Of a stretch of 64,000 nucleotides of DNA, positions 11,311-20,503 are shown piece by piece (positions within the stretch are counted from its first letter, which is position 1; each line of letters begins with the position of its first letter). A program made the position numbers and the translations under genes. Below the pieces are notes generated by a model. That model worked only from the letters and a program-made list of their open reading frames with translations, made no database searches and had not been told where the DNA came from. Location: assembly GCF_003634575.1 (NCBI RefSeq), contig NZ_RBLJ01000002.1, forward strand, positions 186,001-250,000, read 5' to 3'. The DNA comes from Photorhabdus asymbiotica (lineage in GTDB: Bacteria; Pseudomonadota; Gammaproteobacteria; Enterobacterales; Enterobacteriaceae).

Positions 11311-12084
11311 TTAAACGGCGTGTAAGGCCTGGTTTCGATATTCTATCGGAGTTAGGCCTTTTAATTTCACCTTGATCCGTTTTGTATTGTAATATTCAAT
11401 GTATTCTTCTATTTTTTCAATCAGTTCATCCGCACTTTTAAAGTGCTGCTGGTGATACATTTCTGTTTTGAGTAAGGCAAAAAAGTTTTCTGCCATCGCA
11501 TTATCCAAACAGTTCCCTTTCCTCGACATACTTTGTTTAATATCTTTATCAGCAAGTTGCTTTTGATAAGCCCTATGCCGATATTGCCAACCTTGATCAC
11601 TGTGAATGAGTGGCTTAGAGTGAGCATCTAGCCCATCTAATGCCCCTTTTAGCATCTCTGTCACTAAAGGCAGACTCGCCTTTTTCGCCACGTTGTAAGC
11701 GATAACTTCTTGATTAAATAAGTCAATAATAGGTGATAGATAGACTTTTTGTTCATTCACTTTAAATTCCGTCACATCCGTTACCCATTTCTCATTAGGT
11801 TTTGTCGCGCGAAAATCTCTTGCCAACCAATTCGGTGCTGTTTTTCCAACTTCCCCACGATAAGAACGATATTTCTTCGGCCTTACCGTGGATTTTAGGT
11901 TTAATTGCCCCATTAATCGTTGGACTGTTTTATGATTGATTTTAAAGCCATTTTTTCTCAATGCTAAATGAATGCGGCGATAGCCATAACGACCTTTATG
12001 CTCATGATAGATAGTTTTAATCATCTCTATTTCTTGTTCATAAGCACGCGTTTTTTTAAGCGCTTGGCATTGATAGTAAAACAT
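11311..12084 (-). CDS. IS3-family transposase OrfB (DDE integrase domain)
   Basis: The 257-aa open frame from the ATG at 12084 carries an HTH_21-like segment (KGRYGYRRIHLALRKNG), then the rve DDE core: WVTDVTEF (first Asp), HSDQGWQY (second Asp), and NCLDNAMAENFFALLKTE (Glu). The same frame stays open upstream to about 12160 (reading ALIVLALKKKYPLKHLLCAI), so the natural product is the OrfAB fusion made by -1 frameshifting rather than a protein starting at 12084. Catalytic residues and length look intact, so the copy may be active. Confidence 0.93.
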   Translation of the reverse strand: MFYYQCQALKKTRAYEQEIEMIKTIYHEHKGRYGYRRIHLALRKNGFKINHKTVQRLMGQLNLKSTVRPKKYRSYRGEVGKTAPNWLARDFRATKPNEKWVTDVTEFKVNEQKVYLSPIIDLFNQEVIAYNVAKKASLPLVTEMLKGALDGLDAHSKPLIHSDQGWQYRHRAYQKQLADKDIKQSMSRKGNCLDNAMAENFFALLKTEMYHQQHFKSADELIEKIEEYIEYYNTKRIKVKLKGLTPIEYRNQALHAV

Positions 12085-12152
12085 GCTTCTTGCAAGATTA
12101 ATGGCACAAAGTAAGTGCTTTAATGGATATTTCTTTTTAAGAGCTAAAACAA

Positions 12153-12659
12153 TTAACGCTTTTTCTTTGCTAGTGGGCGTTTCTTCTGTTCCAGCTCTTC
12201 TAACTTTTTTAGGACAGCATTTTCTGCACGCAAATAAGCTAATTCTTCTTTAAGTTCCTCAACTGTCATTTCGTCATCAGACTTCGGCGGGGTTTTAGGT
12301 CGGGATTTCATTGGGGGTCTTCCTCGCTGATGACTTTCGAGTCCTTTGATACCGGTTTCATTATACTTATCAAGCCAGACTGATAAGGTACCTGGAGTCG
12401 TTAAATTGAGAACTGCACTAGTGTGAGTGAGAGACCAATCATGTGTCCACATTAATTTTAAAGCTTGGAATTTTGTTACAGCACAAAGAGAGTGAGACGT
12501 TGGCAAAAAGGCGTTATCGCCATGAATGGCAACAACTTGAGCCCAGTATCGAATTTGTCGAGAAGAGATTGAATATTCCGCTGATAGCTTATCCGATGTG
12601 TTACCTGCTAGACATCGTTTAGCAATAATGATTTTTAGTTCACGACTATATTTAGACAT
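12153..12659 (-). CDS. IS3-family transposase OrfA (helix-turn-helix protein)
   Basis: The 168-aa protein has two helix-turn-helix units (SAEYSISSRQIRYW near residue 27, and SLTHTSAVLNLTTPGTLSVW near 77) and a C-terminal leucine-rich coiled coil (VEELKEELAYLRAENAVLKKLEEL) typical of IS150-group OrfA. It binds the IS ends and supplies the N-terminus of the frameshifted OrfAB transposase. The start lies 47 bp inside the right inverted repeat, as expected. The C-terminal AKKKR codons coincide with the A-rich slippery site. Confidence 0.9.
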   Translation of the reverse strand: MSKYSRELKIIIAKRCLAGNTSDKLSAEYSISSRQIRYWAQVVAIHGDNAFLPTSHSLCAVTKFQALKLMWTHDWSLTHTSAVLNLTTPGTLSVWLDKYNETGIKGLESHQRGRPPMKSRPKTPPKSDDEMTVEELKEELAYLRAENAVLKKLEELEQKKRPLAKKKR

Positions 12660-13134
12660 AAAAAAACCCCCAGTAAGTGGTTGTCCAACTATTGGGGGTC
12701 ACTTCAAAAACGGCATTAGCTCAGTAAGTTAAGCAGTTACCATCTGGTTTTGCGACGACAGATAATTGATGACATGAACGGCATATCGGCCTGCTGATGA
12801 ACCTGATATAAAAAATGGCTCTCTGAAGCCGACCGGTTTTTAAGGTTCGGCAGGCACGGAACTCATCGTGGCGCGGGCATGACTGCTCACCAGACGCCGA
12901 ATAGATTTACGCAAGCCCACCATACATCAAAATTTGTGTTGCAAAAACGGGGGTGACCATAGATTTTATATCTGAAATTCCTTGTTTTGCCACCTTGCGC
13001 ACAAAAATCAACACGCCTGATTACTATCACAACTCTATAATTTAAATTTACAAATGATTAACATTAAAATCAGTGTAAATAAAACCAGCACTTCCACTTA
13101 TAAAAACAACCCCAAAATGACAGGAGTTCACAAT

Positions 13135-14895
13135 ATGTTCAAAACATGGAAAACACCACTGGCTATAATATCTTTACTTATCTCTCCCCATCTTTATGCA
13201 GCTTCAGAACCCGCCGTTGAAGCTAAAAATGGCATGGTTGTCTCAGCGCAACATCTTGCTTCACAAGTTGGTGTAGATATTCTCAAAATAGGTGGAAATG
13301 CAATTGATGCAGCTGTTGCTGTTGGTTATGCCCAAGCCGTTGTCAACCCGTGCTGCGGCAATATCGGCGGCGGTGGTTTTATGACAATTCATTTAGCTGA
13401 TGGCACTAATACTTTTATTAATTTCCGCGAAACTGCCCCAAGTGCAGCAAGCGCAAATATGTATCTAGATAAAGAAGGCAAGGTTATTAAAGGAGCCAGC
13501 TTATATGGCTATCTGTCAGTTGGTGTGCCGGGAACAGTCATGGGCCTGGATAGCGCTCTGAAAAAATACGGCAAACTAAGCCGTGAACAGGTCATGGCAC
13601 CCGCGATTAAGCTAGCGCGTGAAGGTTTTATACTGACCCGCGCAGACACCGATATTTTGGACACTACCATTGAACGCTTCCGCAAAGATCCAGAAGCAGC
13701 CCGCATCTTCCTGCGTAAAGATGGTTCACCTTACCAACCGGGTGATAGATTGGAACAAACCGATTTAGCAAATACACTGGAGTTAATTGCTAAAAAAGGG
13801 CAGGAAGCTTTCTATTATGGAGATATTCCTAAATTAGTCGCAGAAGCGGCTAAAAAATCAGGAGGTATCATTACCGAAGCTGACTTTGCCAACTATAAAA
13901 TCTCAGAAACAGCACCAATCACCTGTAGCTATCGTGGTTATAAATTTATCTCTTCACCTCCACCAAGTTCAGGCGGGGTAACAATGTGTGAGACGCTGAA
14001 TATTCTGGAAGGCTATAACCTCAAAGAAATGGGATTCAATTCTGCTAATTATGTTCACACACTGACAGAAGCAATGCGTCATGCCTATATGGACAGAAAT
14101 ACTTACCTTGGCGATCCAGAATTTATTAAAAACCCAATCGATCGCTTATTGAGCAAGAGCTATGCTGAATTTTTACGTAAAAATATAAGACCGGGAGAAG
14201 CAACAAGATCAGAAAACGTTCAGCCCGGTGTTGGACCACATGAGAAACCAGAAACCACACACTACTCAATTGTAGATAGTGAAGGTAATGCTGTTTCAAC
14301 CACCTATACCATTAATGGGCTGTTTGGAGCAGTTGTTATCGCACCAGGAACAGGTTTCTTCCTTAATGATGAAATGGATGATTTTACAACTAAAATCGGC
14401 GAGAAGAATCTGTATGGACTCGTTCAGGGAGCAACGAACTCCATTGCCCCCGGTAAGCGCCCACTATCATCAATGAGCCCGACACTTGTCACTAAAGACA
14501 ATAAGATATTCCTTGTATTGGGCTCCCCAGGTGGCTCCCGTATTATCTCCATCACCTTGCAAACGGCTCTGAATATCATCGAACACGGTATGCCACCTCA
14601 AGAAGCAGTCAATAGCCCACGTATTCATCATCAATGGTTACCAGATGAAGTGTATTATGAACAACGTGGTATTTCTAAAGATTCACTGAATCTACTGAAA
14701 AAAATGGGATATAAGATGGTGGAACAAACACCATGGGGTGCAGCTGAGGTGATTATGGTTGGTTTACCGAAAGCTACTGGTTCAAATACTGATTCTTCAG
14801 GTAACGATGCTGCCGTATCTGGTCAGGTACGTGAAAAACATTTCTATGGTGCCAATGATGTTAGACGTCCAGCAGGTGCTGCTATTGGTTACTAA
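13135..14895 (+). CDS. ggt: Periplasmic gamma-glutamyltranspeptidase
   Basis: Ggt cleaves or transfers the gamma-glutamyl group of glutathione and glutamine in the periplasm, after autocatalytic splitting into two subunits. From the ATG at 13135 (GACAGGAG upstream) the protein is 586 aa with a signal peptide (MFKTWKTPLAIISLLISPHL, then YAASEP). NPCCGNIGGGGFM lies near residue 77. The cleavage and catalytic Thr is in the TTHYSIVD motif at about residue 374, and PLSSMSPTLV and GSPGGSRII shape the glutamate site. An alternative in-frame start at 13054 adds 27 polar residues and would hide the signal peptide, so it is not used. Confidence 0.94.
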   Translation: MFKTWKTPLAIISLLISPHLYAASEPAVEAKNGMVVSAQHLASQVGVDILKIGGNAIDAAVAVGYAQAVVNPCCGNIGGGGFMTIHLADGTNTFINFRETAPSAASANMYLDKEGKVIKGASLYGYLSVGVPGTVMGLDSALKKYGKLSREQVMAPAIKLAREGFILTRADTDILDTTIERFRKDPEAARIFLRKDGSPYQPGDRLEQTDLANTLELIAKKGQEAFYYGDIPKLVAEAAKKSGGIITEADFANYKISETAPITCSYRGYKFISSPPPSSGGVTMCETLNILEGYNLKEMGFNSANYVHTLTEAMRHAYMDRNTYLGDPEFIKNPIDRLLSKSYAEFLRKNIRPGEATRSENVQPGVGPHEKPETTHYSIVDSEGNAVSTTYTINGLFGAVVIAPGTGFFLNDEMDDFTTKIGEKNLYGLVQGATNSIAPGKRPLSSMSPTLVTKDNKIFLVLGSPGGSRIISITLQTALNIIEHGMPPQEAVNSPRIHHQWLPDEVYYEQRGISKDSLNLLKKMGYKMVEQTPWGAAEVIMVGLPKATGSNTDSSGNDAAVSGQVREKHFYGANDVRRPAGAAIGY

Positions 14896-14951
14896 TGACC
14901 AATAATTCAGGCAACAAGCAAGCCATGTAAGAGAAAAAATTTCAAAATATC

Positions 14952-14986
14952 GGGATGGGATATCCTTTTCTCAGTAATCCCATCCC
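14952..14986. terminator. Bidirectional terminator between ggt and brnQ
   Basis: GGGATGGGAT and ATCCCATCCC form a perfect 10-bp stem around a 15-nt loop. It lies between the convergent ends of ggt and brnQ. Short T-rich stretches are present on either side, so it could end both transcripts. Confidence 0.65.
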
Positions 14987-15037
14987 ATACTTTCCTTAAA
15001 CATCTGACAATAGTAAACAGTCAGATAAAGCAGTTCA

Positions 15038-16369
15038 TCATTGATGGATCTGACTCTCGCGTGTACCAGGACGCCCCAGAACACGGTCATAAATACCAAA
15101 CATAATCAGAACCAACAGGGATGGTGCTAACCAAGCCAACCCTTGATCAGCCAACGGTAAACGCGTTGCCCAATCTGGTAATAAGTGCACCAGCATTTCA
15201 GATGACTTGATGGCATCTAAAATTCCAAACAACAAACTAATTAACATAACTGGAGCAAGAATACGGGTGAAATTGTTCCACCAGCCAAAAGTGAAGCTCA
15301 GCACAATCAGAACGATACACGGTGGATAAATAGCAGTCAGTACTGGTATAGAAATCTTAATCAAATAACTCAAACCAAGGTTAGAAGCCAACATGGAGAA
15401 CACCCCAAGGATCAACACCAGTGAACGATAAGACAGGGGCAAATAACGACTGAAAAACTCAGAACAAGCACAAGTTAACCCAACTGCAGTCACCATACAG
15501 GCAACAAAAATCAGCACTGCCAGGAAAATACTGCCCACACTACCAAAAGTATGCTGAACATAGGCATGCAAAATTACAGCGCCGTTTTCTGCATGAGGAA
15601 CTAATGAACCAATACCCGAACCCAGTTTAAACAGAGACAGATAAACCAGCACCAGACCAATCCCGGCAATCAGTCCTGCCCACATCGCATAACGAGTCAG
15701 TAATGAAGATGAAGCAACACCTCTTGAACGCGCTGCATTAACAATAACAATACCAAATACCATAGCCCCCAGGGTATCCATCGTCAGATAACCATTAACG
15801 AAACCACTAGAGAATGGGATTTTCTGATAAACATCAATTGCAGGAATTGAACTACCCGCAGGCCAAAGTAAAGCGGCAACACCCAGTATGCCTAGCGCTA
15901 GCATTTTAATTGGTGCTAACACATGCCCAACAGTATCAAGTAAACGGCCTGGGTAAAGCGAGACAGCAATCACCAAAGCAAAATAAATCAGACTATAAAT
16001 AAAAAGCGGTAATTCGCCTGAACCGATAAGAGGAGCAATCCCCACTTCAAAAGAGACCGTTGCAGTACGTGGCGTTGCGAATAAAGGACCAACAGCCAGA
16101 TAGCAAACCGTAGCAAGCAACAAACCAGCAGCTTTACCAATTGGTGAACTCAGCTCTTCAATACCTCCGCCTACTTTTGCCAACGCGATGATTGTAATTA
16201 CTGGTAGACCAACCGCCGTGGTTAGAAAGCCTAATGCCGCCAACCAAACATATTCACCCGACTGTAATCCCACCATAGGCGGAAAAATAATATTCCCCGC
16301 GCCCACAAACAGGGCAAAAGTCATAAACCCTAATGCCCAAATATCCTTAGATGATAAACGATGTGTCAT
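15038..16369 (-). CDS. brnQ: Branched-chain amino acid:cation symporter
   Basis: The 443-aa inner-membrane protein begins [26 protein letters not shown] in the BrnQ manner (quoted only in part) and has about twelve hydrophobic segments. Family motifs include [11 protein letters not shown] near residue 22, [15 protein letters not shown] near 95, and SVIGYSL-like regions are absent as expected. BrnQ imports leucine, isoleucine and valine with sodium or protons. It sits upstream of phoR on the same strand; E. coli has brnQ next to phoBR too, though in the opposite relation of strands. Confidence 0.94.
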   Translation of the reverse strand: MTHRLSSKDIWALGFMTFALFVGAGNIIFPPMVGLQSGEYVWLAALGFLTTAVGLPVITIIALAKVGGGIEELSSPIGKAAGLLLATVCYLAVGPLFATPRTATVSFEVGIAPLIGSGELPLFIYSLIYFALVIAVSLYPGRLLDTVGHVLAPIKMLALGILGVAALLWPAGSSIPAIDVYQKIPFSSGFVNGYLTMDTLGAMVFGIVIVNAARSRGVASSSLLTRYAMWAGLIAGIGLVLVYLSLFKLGSGIGSLVPHAENGAVILHAYVQHTFGSVGSIFLAVLIFVACMVTAVGLTCACSEFFSRYLPLSYRSLVLILGVFSMLASNLGLSYLIKISIPVLTAIYPPCIVLIVLSFTFGWWNNFTRILAPVMLISLLFGILDAIKSSEMLVHLLPDWATRLPLADQGLAWLAPSLLVLIMFGIYDRVLGRPGTRESQIHQ

Positions 16370-16630
16370 AATGATTATTAATGTTTTTTTACCATTTTAA
16401 CGGTTTGAATAGTATAAATATCACCAATAGTTAGGCATATAATTGGCAATATTGAACCCTAATTTAACGATTTATTATCGAAATAATATGCACTGGTATC
16501 TGTTAAATGCAGAATTATAAGGACTATTATAGACAGAATTGCCAGCAACTACCCACAAGTAAAACTTTTATAGTGCCAGAAGGCAATAGATAAACCAGAA
16601 TGCAGAACTATATGCCACACTCTTTTTTAA

Positions 16631-16661
16631 ATTCAGTGATTGCTGTTAGCTATCACTGAAT
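16631..16661 (-). terminator. Hairpin downstream of phoR in the phoR-brnQ gap
   Basis: ATTCAGTGAT and ATCACTGAAT flank a TGC...AGC inner stem, making a near-perfect hairpin 59 bp past the phoR stop. TTTAAAAAAG follows on the minus strand. The rest of this 350-bp gap (16370-16719) is AT-rich; I see no gene in it, and it must hold the brnQ promoter. Confidence 0.55.
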
Positions 16662-16719
16662 ACACACTATATGATTTGCGTTTTTTTTAACCTGTAAAGC
16701 TAATAATTAATTGCAAAGA

Positions 16720-18057
16720 TTAATTATTGCTTTTAATCAAACTATCCTTATCTCTTTTACCGGTTATTTTTGTCGATACAATCAATCCTATCGGTAAAGT
16801 AAAACTGAAGATTGCCCCTTTCCCTATTTCACTGGAGACTTCAAGATGAGAATGATGATGATGTAAGGCATGTTTAACAATCGCAAGACCAAGACCGCTT
16901 CCTCCTGTTTGTCTGGAACGAGCCTTATCTACCCGATAGAAACGTTCAGTCAAACGAGGCAAATGTTCAGCACTGATACCCTGCCCATTATCCTTCACTA
17001 TGAACTCAGCACCATGGGAATTCTTTTTCCAACTGACATCAATCTGAGTCCCTTTTGAGGTATGGTTAACAGCGTTATAGACCAGATTCGACATTGCACT
17101 GCGTAGCTGTTCTTCATTACCAAAAACTTTTAATTCCTCACTAATATCGAAATTAATTTTATAACATTCATTACCAAGCGCCGTCGCTTCCTGACGCAAT
17201 ACCTTAAGCATCAAAGGCACATCAACTATTTCATTCATATCAATCTGAGGCGCGACTTCGATTTTAGACAACTGTAATAATTGCCTTACCAGGCTGTCCA
17301 TCCTCCGGGTTTGCTCCTGCATGGTATTTAACATTTTCTTATTCAGCGAACCACTCACATCCTGATCCTGCATCATTTCCAAATAACCCTGCAATACAGT
17401 CAGAGGAGTTCGCATTTCATGGCTGACATTTGCAAAAAAATCACGGCGAGCATTTTCTAGTGTTCGTTTCTGCGTTACATCTCTGGCAACCATTAATAAT
17501 TGCCCCTCAGAGTAAGGCATAACCCGGAACTCAACAGTAAAGCCATTATTTAATTCGATCGATAACGGGCGTGAAAAATCCCTGGAAAGCACATATCGGT
17601 TAAAATCAGGATAGCGGAGTAAATTAAAAATATGCTGCCCATTATCTTCAGGCCAACGGAAACCAAGTAAATGTTGTGCTAAACGGTTACACCAAAAAAT
17701 ATTACCTTCAGTTGTCATCATAACAATGGCATCTGGCAATGACTCAGCACCACTGCGAAAACGTTTGATTAAAAGAGCCAGTTCACGGCGTCGTTTCCGA
17801 TTTCGTTGCTGCATCTGGTAAATACCATAGAAAATGGGCTCCCACCCTCCTCTTCCAGAAGGTGGCAACATACTGCGATCCAACCATAACCAATCTGAAA
17901 GTTTCAGTAAGTTATAGCCATGCCATATCAGCACCAAAAGTACCGAAGTAAACAAACACCAAGCTAAGTGCCCAATAAACATCGATAAAATTAAGGCAGG
18001 TAAACAGAAAAGAAACAGTTCTGAAATCAGTTTCTTCCAAGATAAACGTTCTAACAC
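16720..18057 (-). CDS. phoR: Phosphate regulon sensor kinase PhoR
   Basis: PhoR responds to the PstSCAB/PhoU phosphate signal and controls PhoB phosphorylation. The 445-aa protein has two N-terminal membrane segments (about residues 12-50), a PAS domain ([20 protein letters not shown], about 100-190), a HisKA domain with [10 protein letters not shown] (phospho-acceptor His near 213) and an ATPase domain with [16 protein letters not shown] and [12 protein letters not shown]. The C-terminal tail is slightly longer than in E. coli (431 aa). The start is GTG 18055-18057 with GGAG upstream, 23 bp after phoB, giving a phoB-phoR operon. Confidence 0.96.
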   Translation of the reverse strand: MLERLSWKKLISELFLFCLPALILSMFIGHLAWCLFTSVLLVLIWHGYNLLKLSDWLWLDRSMLPPSGRGGWEPIFYGIYQMQQRNRKRRRELALLIKRFRSGAESLPDAIVMMTTEGNIFWCNRLAQHLLGFRWPEDNGQHIFNLLRYPDFNRYVLSRDFSRPLSIELNNGFTVEFRVMPYSEGQLLMVARDVTQKRTLENARRDFFANVSHEMRTPLTVLQGYLEMMQDQDVSGSLNKKMLNTMQEQTRRMDSLVRQLLQLSKIEVAPQIDMNEIVDVPLMLKVLRQEATALGNECYKINFDISEELKVFGNEEQLRSAMSNLVYNAVNHTSKGTQIDVSWKKNSHGAEFIVKDNGQGISAEHLPRLTERFYRVDKARSRQTGGSGLGLAIVKHALHHHHSHLEVSSEIGKGAIFSFTLPIGLIVSTKITGKRDKDSLIKSNN

Positions 18058-18080
18058 GTCAGTTTCTCCGGTGCGCGGAT

Positions 18081-18770
18081 TCAGTAACGGGTAGAAAAAC
18101 GATAACCAGTACCACGAACGGTCTGCACCATTTTATCATGACCGCCGACTTCTAATACTTTACGTAAACGACGAATATGCACATCGACAGTTCTATCTTC
18201 AACATAAACATTTGCCCCCCAAACATAATTGAGCAACTGTTCACGACTGTAGACCCGCTCCGGATGAGTCATAAAGAAGTGAAGTAACTTAAATTCAGTC
18301 GGCCCCATATCCAGTACTTGATCTTGGCTAGTCACTCGATGAGAAGTTATATCCAAAATCAGGCCATCCATTTCAATGAGATTTTCTATCATCATGGGTG
18401 AAATACGCCGCAATACCGCCTTAACTCTGGCAACCAGCTCTTTAGGAGAGAAAGGCTTGGTTATATAGTCGTCTGCCCCAATTTCCAGACCACGAACTCG
18501 ATCTTCCTCTTCACCACGGGCCGTCAACATCATCACCGGAATATCTCGGACATTATTATCTCGTTTCATTTGCTTTATTATCTGCAAACCAGAACCACCA
18601 GGGATCATCCAATCCAGTAACACCAAATCAGGGTAGGGTTCAGATAAACATGCCAGCGCGGAATCATAATCCTCCGCTTCCACTGGCTGATATCCATTTT
18701 TTTCCAATACAAAACAAACCATCTCACGGATTGGAGTTTCATCTTCAACTACCAGAATACGTCTTGTCAT
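18081..18770 (-). CDS. phoB: Phosphate regulon response regulator PhoB
   Basis: PhoB is an OmpR-family regulator that activates the Pho regulon. The receiver domain has the acidic pair in [10 protein letters not shown], the phospho-acceptor Asp in LLDWMIPGG (near residue 53), the T of MLTARG and the K of TKPFSP. The winged-helix domain ends in [16 protein letters not shown] and VRGTGYRF. I use the ATG 18768-18770 (MTRRIL), giving 229 aa as in E. coli, with AGGA 6 bp upstream; a TTG two codons earlier is possible but unneeded. A Pho box lies upstream. Confidence 0.96.
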   Translation of the reverse strand: MTRRILVVEDETPIREMVCFVLEKNGYQPVEAEDYDSALACLSEPYPDLVLLDWMIPGGSGLQIIKQMKRDNNVRDIPVMMLTARGEEEDRVRGLEIGADDYITKPFSPKELVARVKAVLRRISPMMIENLIEMDGLILDITSHRVTSQDQVLDMGPTEFKLLHFFMTHPERVYSREQLLNYVWGANVYVEDRTVDVHIRRLRKVLEVGGHDKMVQTVRGTGYRFSTRY

Positions 18771-18824
18771 GGTCAATCCTGTTAATTTCTTGAGATAAGC
18801 GCTACTTAATTTAAAAAGTATTAT

Positions 18825-18842
18825 GCGTCAGTTTTATGACAG
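18825..18842 (-). promoter_or_regulatory. Pho box upstream of phoB-phoR
   Basis: The minus strand reads CTGTCATAAAACTGACGC, two 7-bp CTGNCAN half-sites spaced by AAAA, followed by GCATAAT at a suitable -10 position. This is nearly the same as the known phoB Pho box of E. coli and implies autoregulation under phosphate starvation. Confidence 0.8.
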
Positions 18843-19029
18843 ATTTATGAAATCCTGCCTCCGTTATCCCTCACCTGCAATCTGTTTCGCAATAATTAAT
18901 TTAACCATCTTCATATTTCATAAGAAATGGGAAGCGGCTCGGAGATATATTCACGAAATCAGATTAAAGAATGATATCCAGATTACAGTCGTTATAATCC
19001 TCTTTCACCTTAACGAATTGCGGGGAATT

Positions 19030-20289
19030 ATGCGCATTATTCACACCTCTGACTGGCATCTTGGCCAATATTTTTTTACAAAAAGCCGAGCCGCTGAACA
19101 TAAACATTTTCTGCATTGGCTGGTTGAACAGATTAAAAATTACCAGGTCGATGCATTGATTGTTGCTGGAGATGTGTTTGATACCGGCTCACCACCTAGC
19201 TACGCCCGTGAATTGTACAATCGCTTTGTTGTTGAACTGCAACCTACTGGCTGTCAGTTAATTATCCTTGGCGGTAATCATGACTCAGTAGCAACGTTGA
19301 ACGAATCAAAGGAACTACTCTCCTGCCTGAATACCACCGTTATTGCTAATGCTGAAGAAAATCCACAAAAACAGATAAAAATACTCAACACTCAGGAAGG
19401 CAATGCTGGTGCAATCCTCTGTGCAATCCCTTTTCTGCGACCAAGGGATATTATGACTAGCCAGGCAGGTCAATCAGGCGAACAAAAACAGTTGGCATTA
19501 CAGGAAGCCATTGCAGAACACTATAATCGACTATACCGGCAAGCCTGTGAATTACGTGATCAACTAAATATACCCTTACCTGTCATTGCTACCGGGCATC
19601 TGACCACTATTGGCGCCTCTGTCACAGATTCAGTCCGGGATATTTATATTGGTACACTTGATGCCTTCCCTGCACAAGCTTTTCCACCGGCAGATTATAT
19701 TGCACTCGGGCATATTCACCGGCCACAAATCGTCGCGAAATCTGAACATATCCGCTATAGCGGCTCCCCCATTCCACTCAGTTTTGATGAAGTGGGACAG
19801 GAGAAAAGTCTCTGTTTAGTAGAATTTGCTCAAGGCAAGCTGGAATCCATTAAACTTTTACCCGTTCCTCAATATCAGCCTATGCAACTTATCAGAGGCA
19901 ACCTGCAACAAATTGAGCAACAGTTACAGACTTTTAATGATTATCAAGGTAAGCAACCTGTTTGGCTGGATATTGAAGTTGCAACGCAAGATTACCTCCA
20001 TGATATCCAAAAACGGATTCAATCCATGGTTGCAGAACTTCCGGTAGAAGTCATTCTGTTACGGCGAGCTAAAATACAACGACAAAATATACTGACAAAA
20101 GAAAACAGAGAAACCCTAACAGAACTCAGCATTAACGAAGTTTTTGCCCGGCGGCTTGAGCAAACAGAACTTAACGATGAAGAACATAAAAAACGTCTGA
20201 CCACTCTTTTCGAACAAACACTGAATGAAATCTATAACCGAATAGATTTCAAGATGCATCGCGACGGCAAGGGAGTGAATCCCCGGTAA
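19030..20289 (+). CDS. sbcD: Nuclease SbcCD subunit D, with an ERIC-derived C-terminus
   Basis: SbcD is the Mre11-like nuclease that with SbcC cuts DNA hairpins and blocked ends. The protein from ATG 19030 (CGGGG before it) shows the calcineurin-type phosphoesterase motifs HTSDWHLG, AGDVFDTGSP, GGNHDS, ATGHLT and ALGHIHRPQ. It is 419 aa against about 400 in E. coli. The last 18 residues ([18 protein letters not shown]) and the TAA are encoded by an ERIC element starting at 20233, so the native tail was replaced. sbcC follows 214 bp later; in E. coli the two genes overlap. A frame extending back to 18823 runs into the phoB promoter and is rejected. Confidence 0.95.
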   Translation: MRIIHTSDWHLGQYFFTKSRAAEHKHFLHWLVEQIKNYQVDALIVAGDVFDTGSPPSYARELYNRFVVELQPTGCQLIILGGNHDSVATLNESKELLSCLNTTVIANAEENPQKQIKILNTQEGNAGAILCAIPFLRPRDIMTSQAGQSGEQKQLALQEAIAEHYNRLYRQACELRDQLNIPLPVIATGHLTTIGASVTDSVRDIYIGTLDAFPAQAFPPADYIALGHIHRPQIVAKSEHIRYSGSPIPLSFDEVGQEKSLCLVEFAQGKLESIKLLPVPQYQPMQLIRGNLQQIEQQLQTFNDYQGKQPVWLDIEVATQDYLHDIQKRIQSMVAELPVEVILLRRAKIQRQNILTKENRETLTELSINEVFARRLEQTELNDEEHKKRLTTLFEQTLNEIYNRIDFKMHRDGKGVNPR

Positions 20290-20351
20290 CATAGTGACCG
20301 GGATGAGTGAGTGCAGCCAACAAAGAGGCAACTTGAAAGATAACGGGTATA
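20233..20351 (+). repeat. ERIC element (type B, shortened) overlapping the 3' end of sbcD
   Basis: A 119-bp copy of the ERIC/IRU repeat. It starts TATAACCGAATAGATTTC, contains the type-B signature AAGATGCATCGCGACGGC, and ends GGGTATA. The centre lacks about 8 bp around GAGCATAGATAACT. Its left part is in frame with sbcD and provides the stop. It shares TA with the next ERIC. Confidence 0.93.
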
Positions 20352-20476
20352 TACCCTATGGATTTCAAGATGCATCGCGACGGCAAGGGAGCGAATCCCC
20401 GGGAGCATAGATAACTCTGTGACCGGGGTGAGTGAGTGCAGCCAACAAAGAGGCAACTTGAAAGATGACGGGTATA
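20350..20476 (+). repeat. ERIC element (type B), full length, tandem with the previous copy
   Basis: A complete 127-bp copy from TATACCC to GGGTATA, with the central CCCCGGGAGC/GTGACCGGGG palindrome. It ends 27 bp before the sbcC ATG, so the sbcC leader is mostly ERIC DNA. Confidence 0.95.
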
Positions 20477-20503
20477 TCAGAATAGAAACAAGGAGGAACA
20501 GAC

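Larger units (their letters stand above)
11280..12706 (-). mobile_element. IS3-family (IS150-like) insertion sequence
   Basis: The tips are imperfect inverted repeats of about 27 bp. The left end starts TGAACTGACCCCAGAAAGTT and the right end, reversed, starts TGAAGTGACCCCCAATAGTT. AAAA flanks both sides (11276-11279 and 12707-12710), fitting a 3-4 bp target duplication. Two overlapping-frame genes on the minus strand, orfA and orfB, both look intact. Near 12155-12165 the orfA frame reads AAG AAA AAG CGT TAA, an A-rich slippery site suited to -1 frameshifting into the orfB frame to make the fused transposase. It interrupts the IS110-type element just after its transposase. Confidence 0.92.
10209..12960 (+). 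mobile_element. IS110-family (IS1111-type) element, inactive, carrying a nested IS3-family element
   Basis: The element is bounded by an exact 12-bp inverted repeat, ATGGTCACCCCC at 10209-10220 and GGGGGTGACCAT at 12949-12960. Subterminal inverted repeats of this kind mark the IS1111 branch of IS110. Inside are a broken DEDD transposase (10271-11264) and, after the nested IS3 element, about 250 bp of non-coding right end (12707-12948). Without the 1427-bp insertion plus a 4-bp target duplication it would be about 1.3 kb, normal for the family. Exact tips are uncertain because IS110 elements often lack terminal repeats and target duplications. Confidence 0.85.

Noticed and set aside
18823-19029. 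69-codon extension of SbcD upstream of 19030
   Set aside because: It runs over the Pho box and promoter of phoB and is not conserved; the ATG at 19030 fits the family start MRIIHTSDWHLG.
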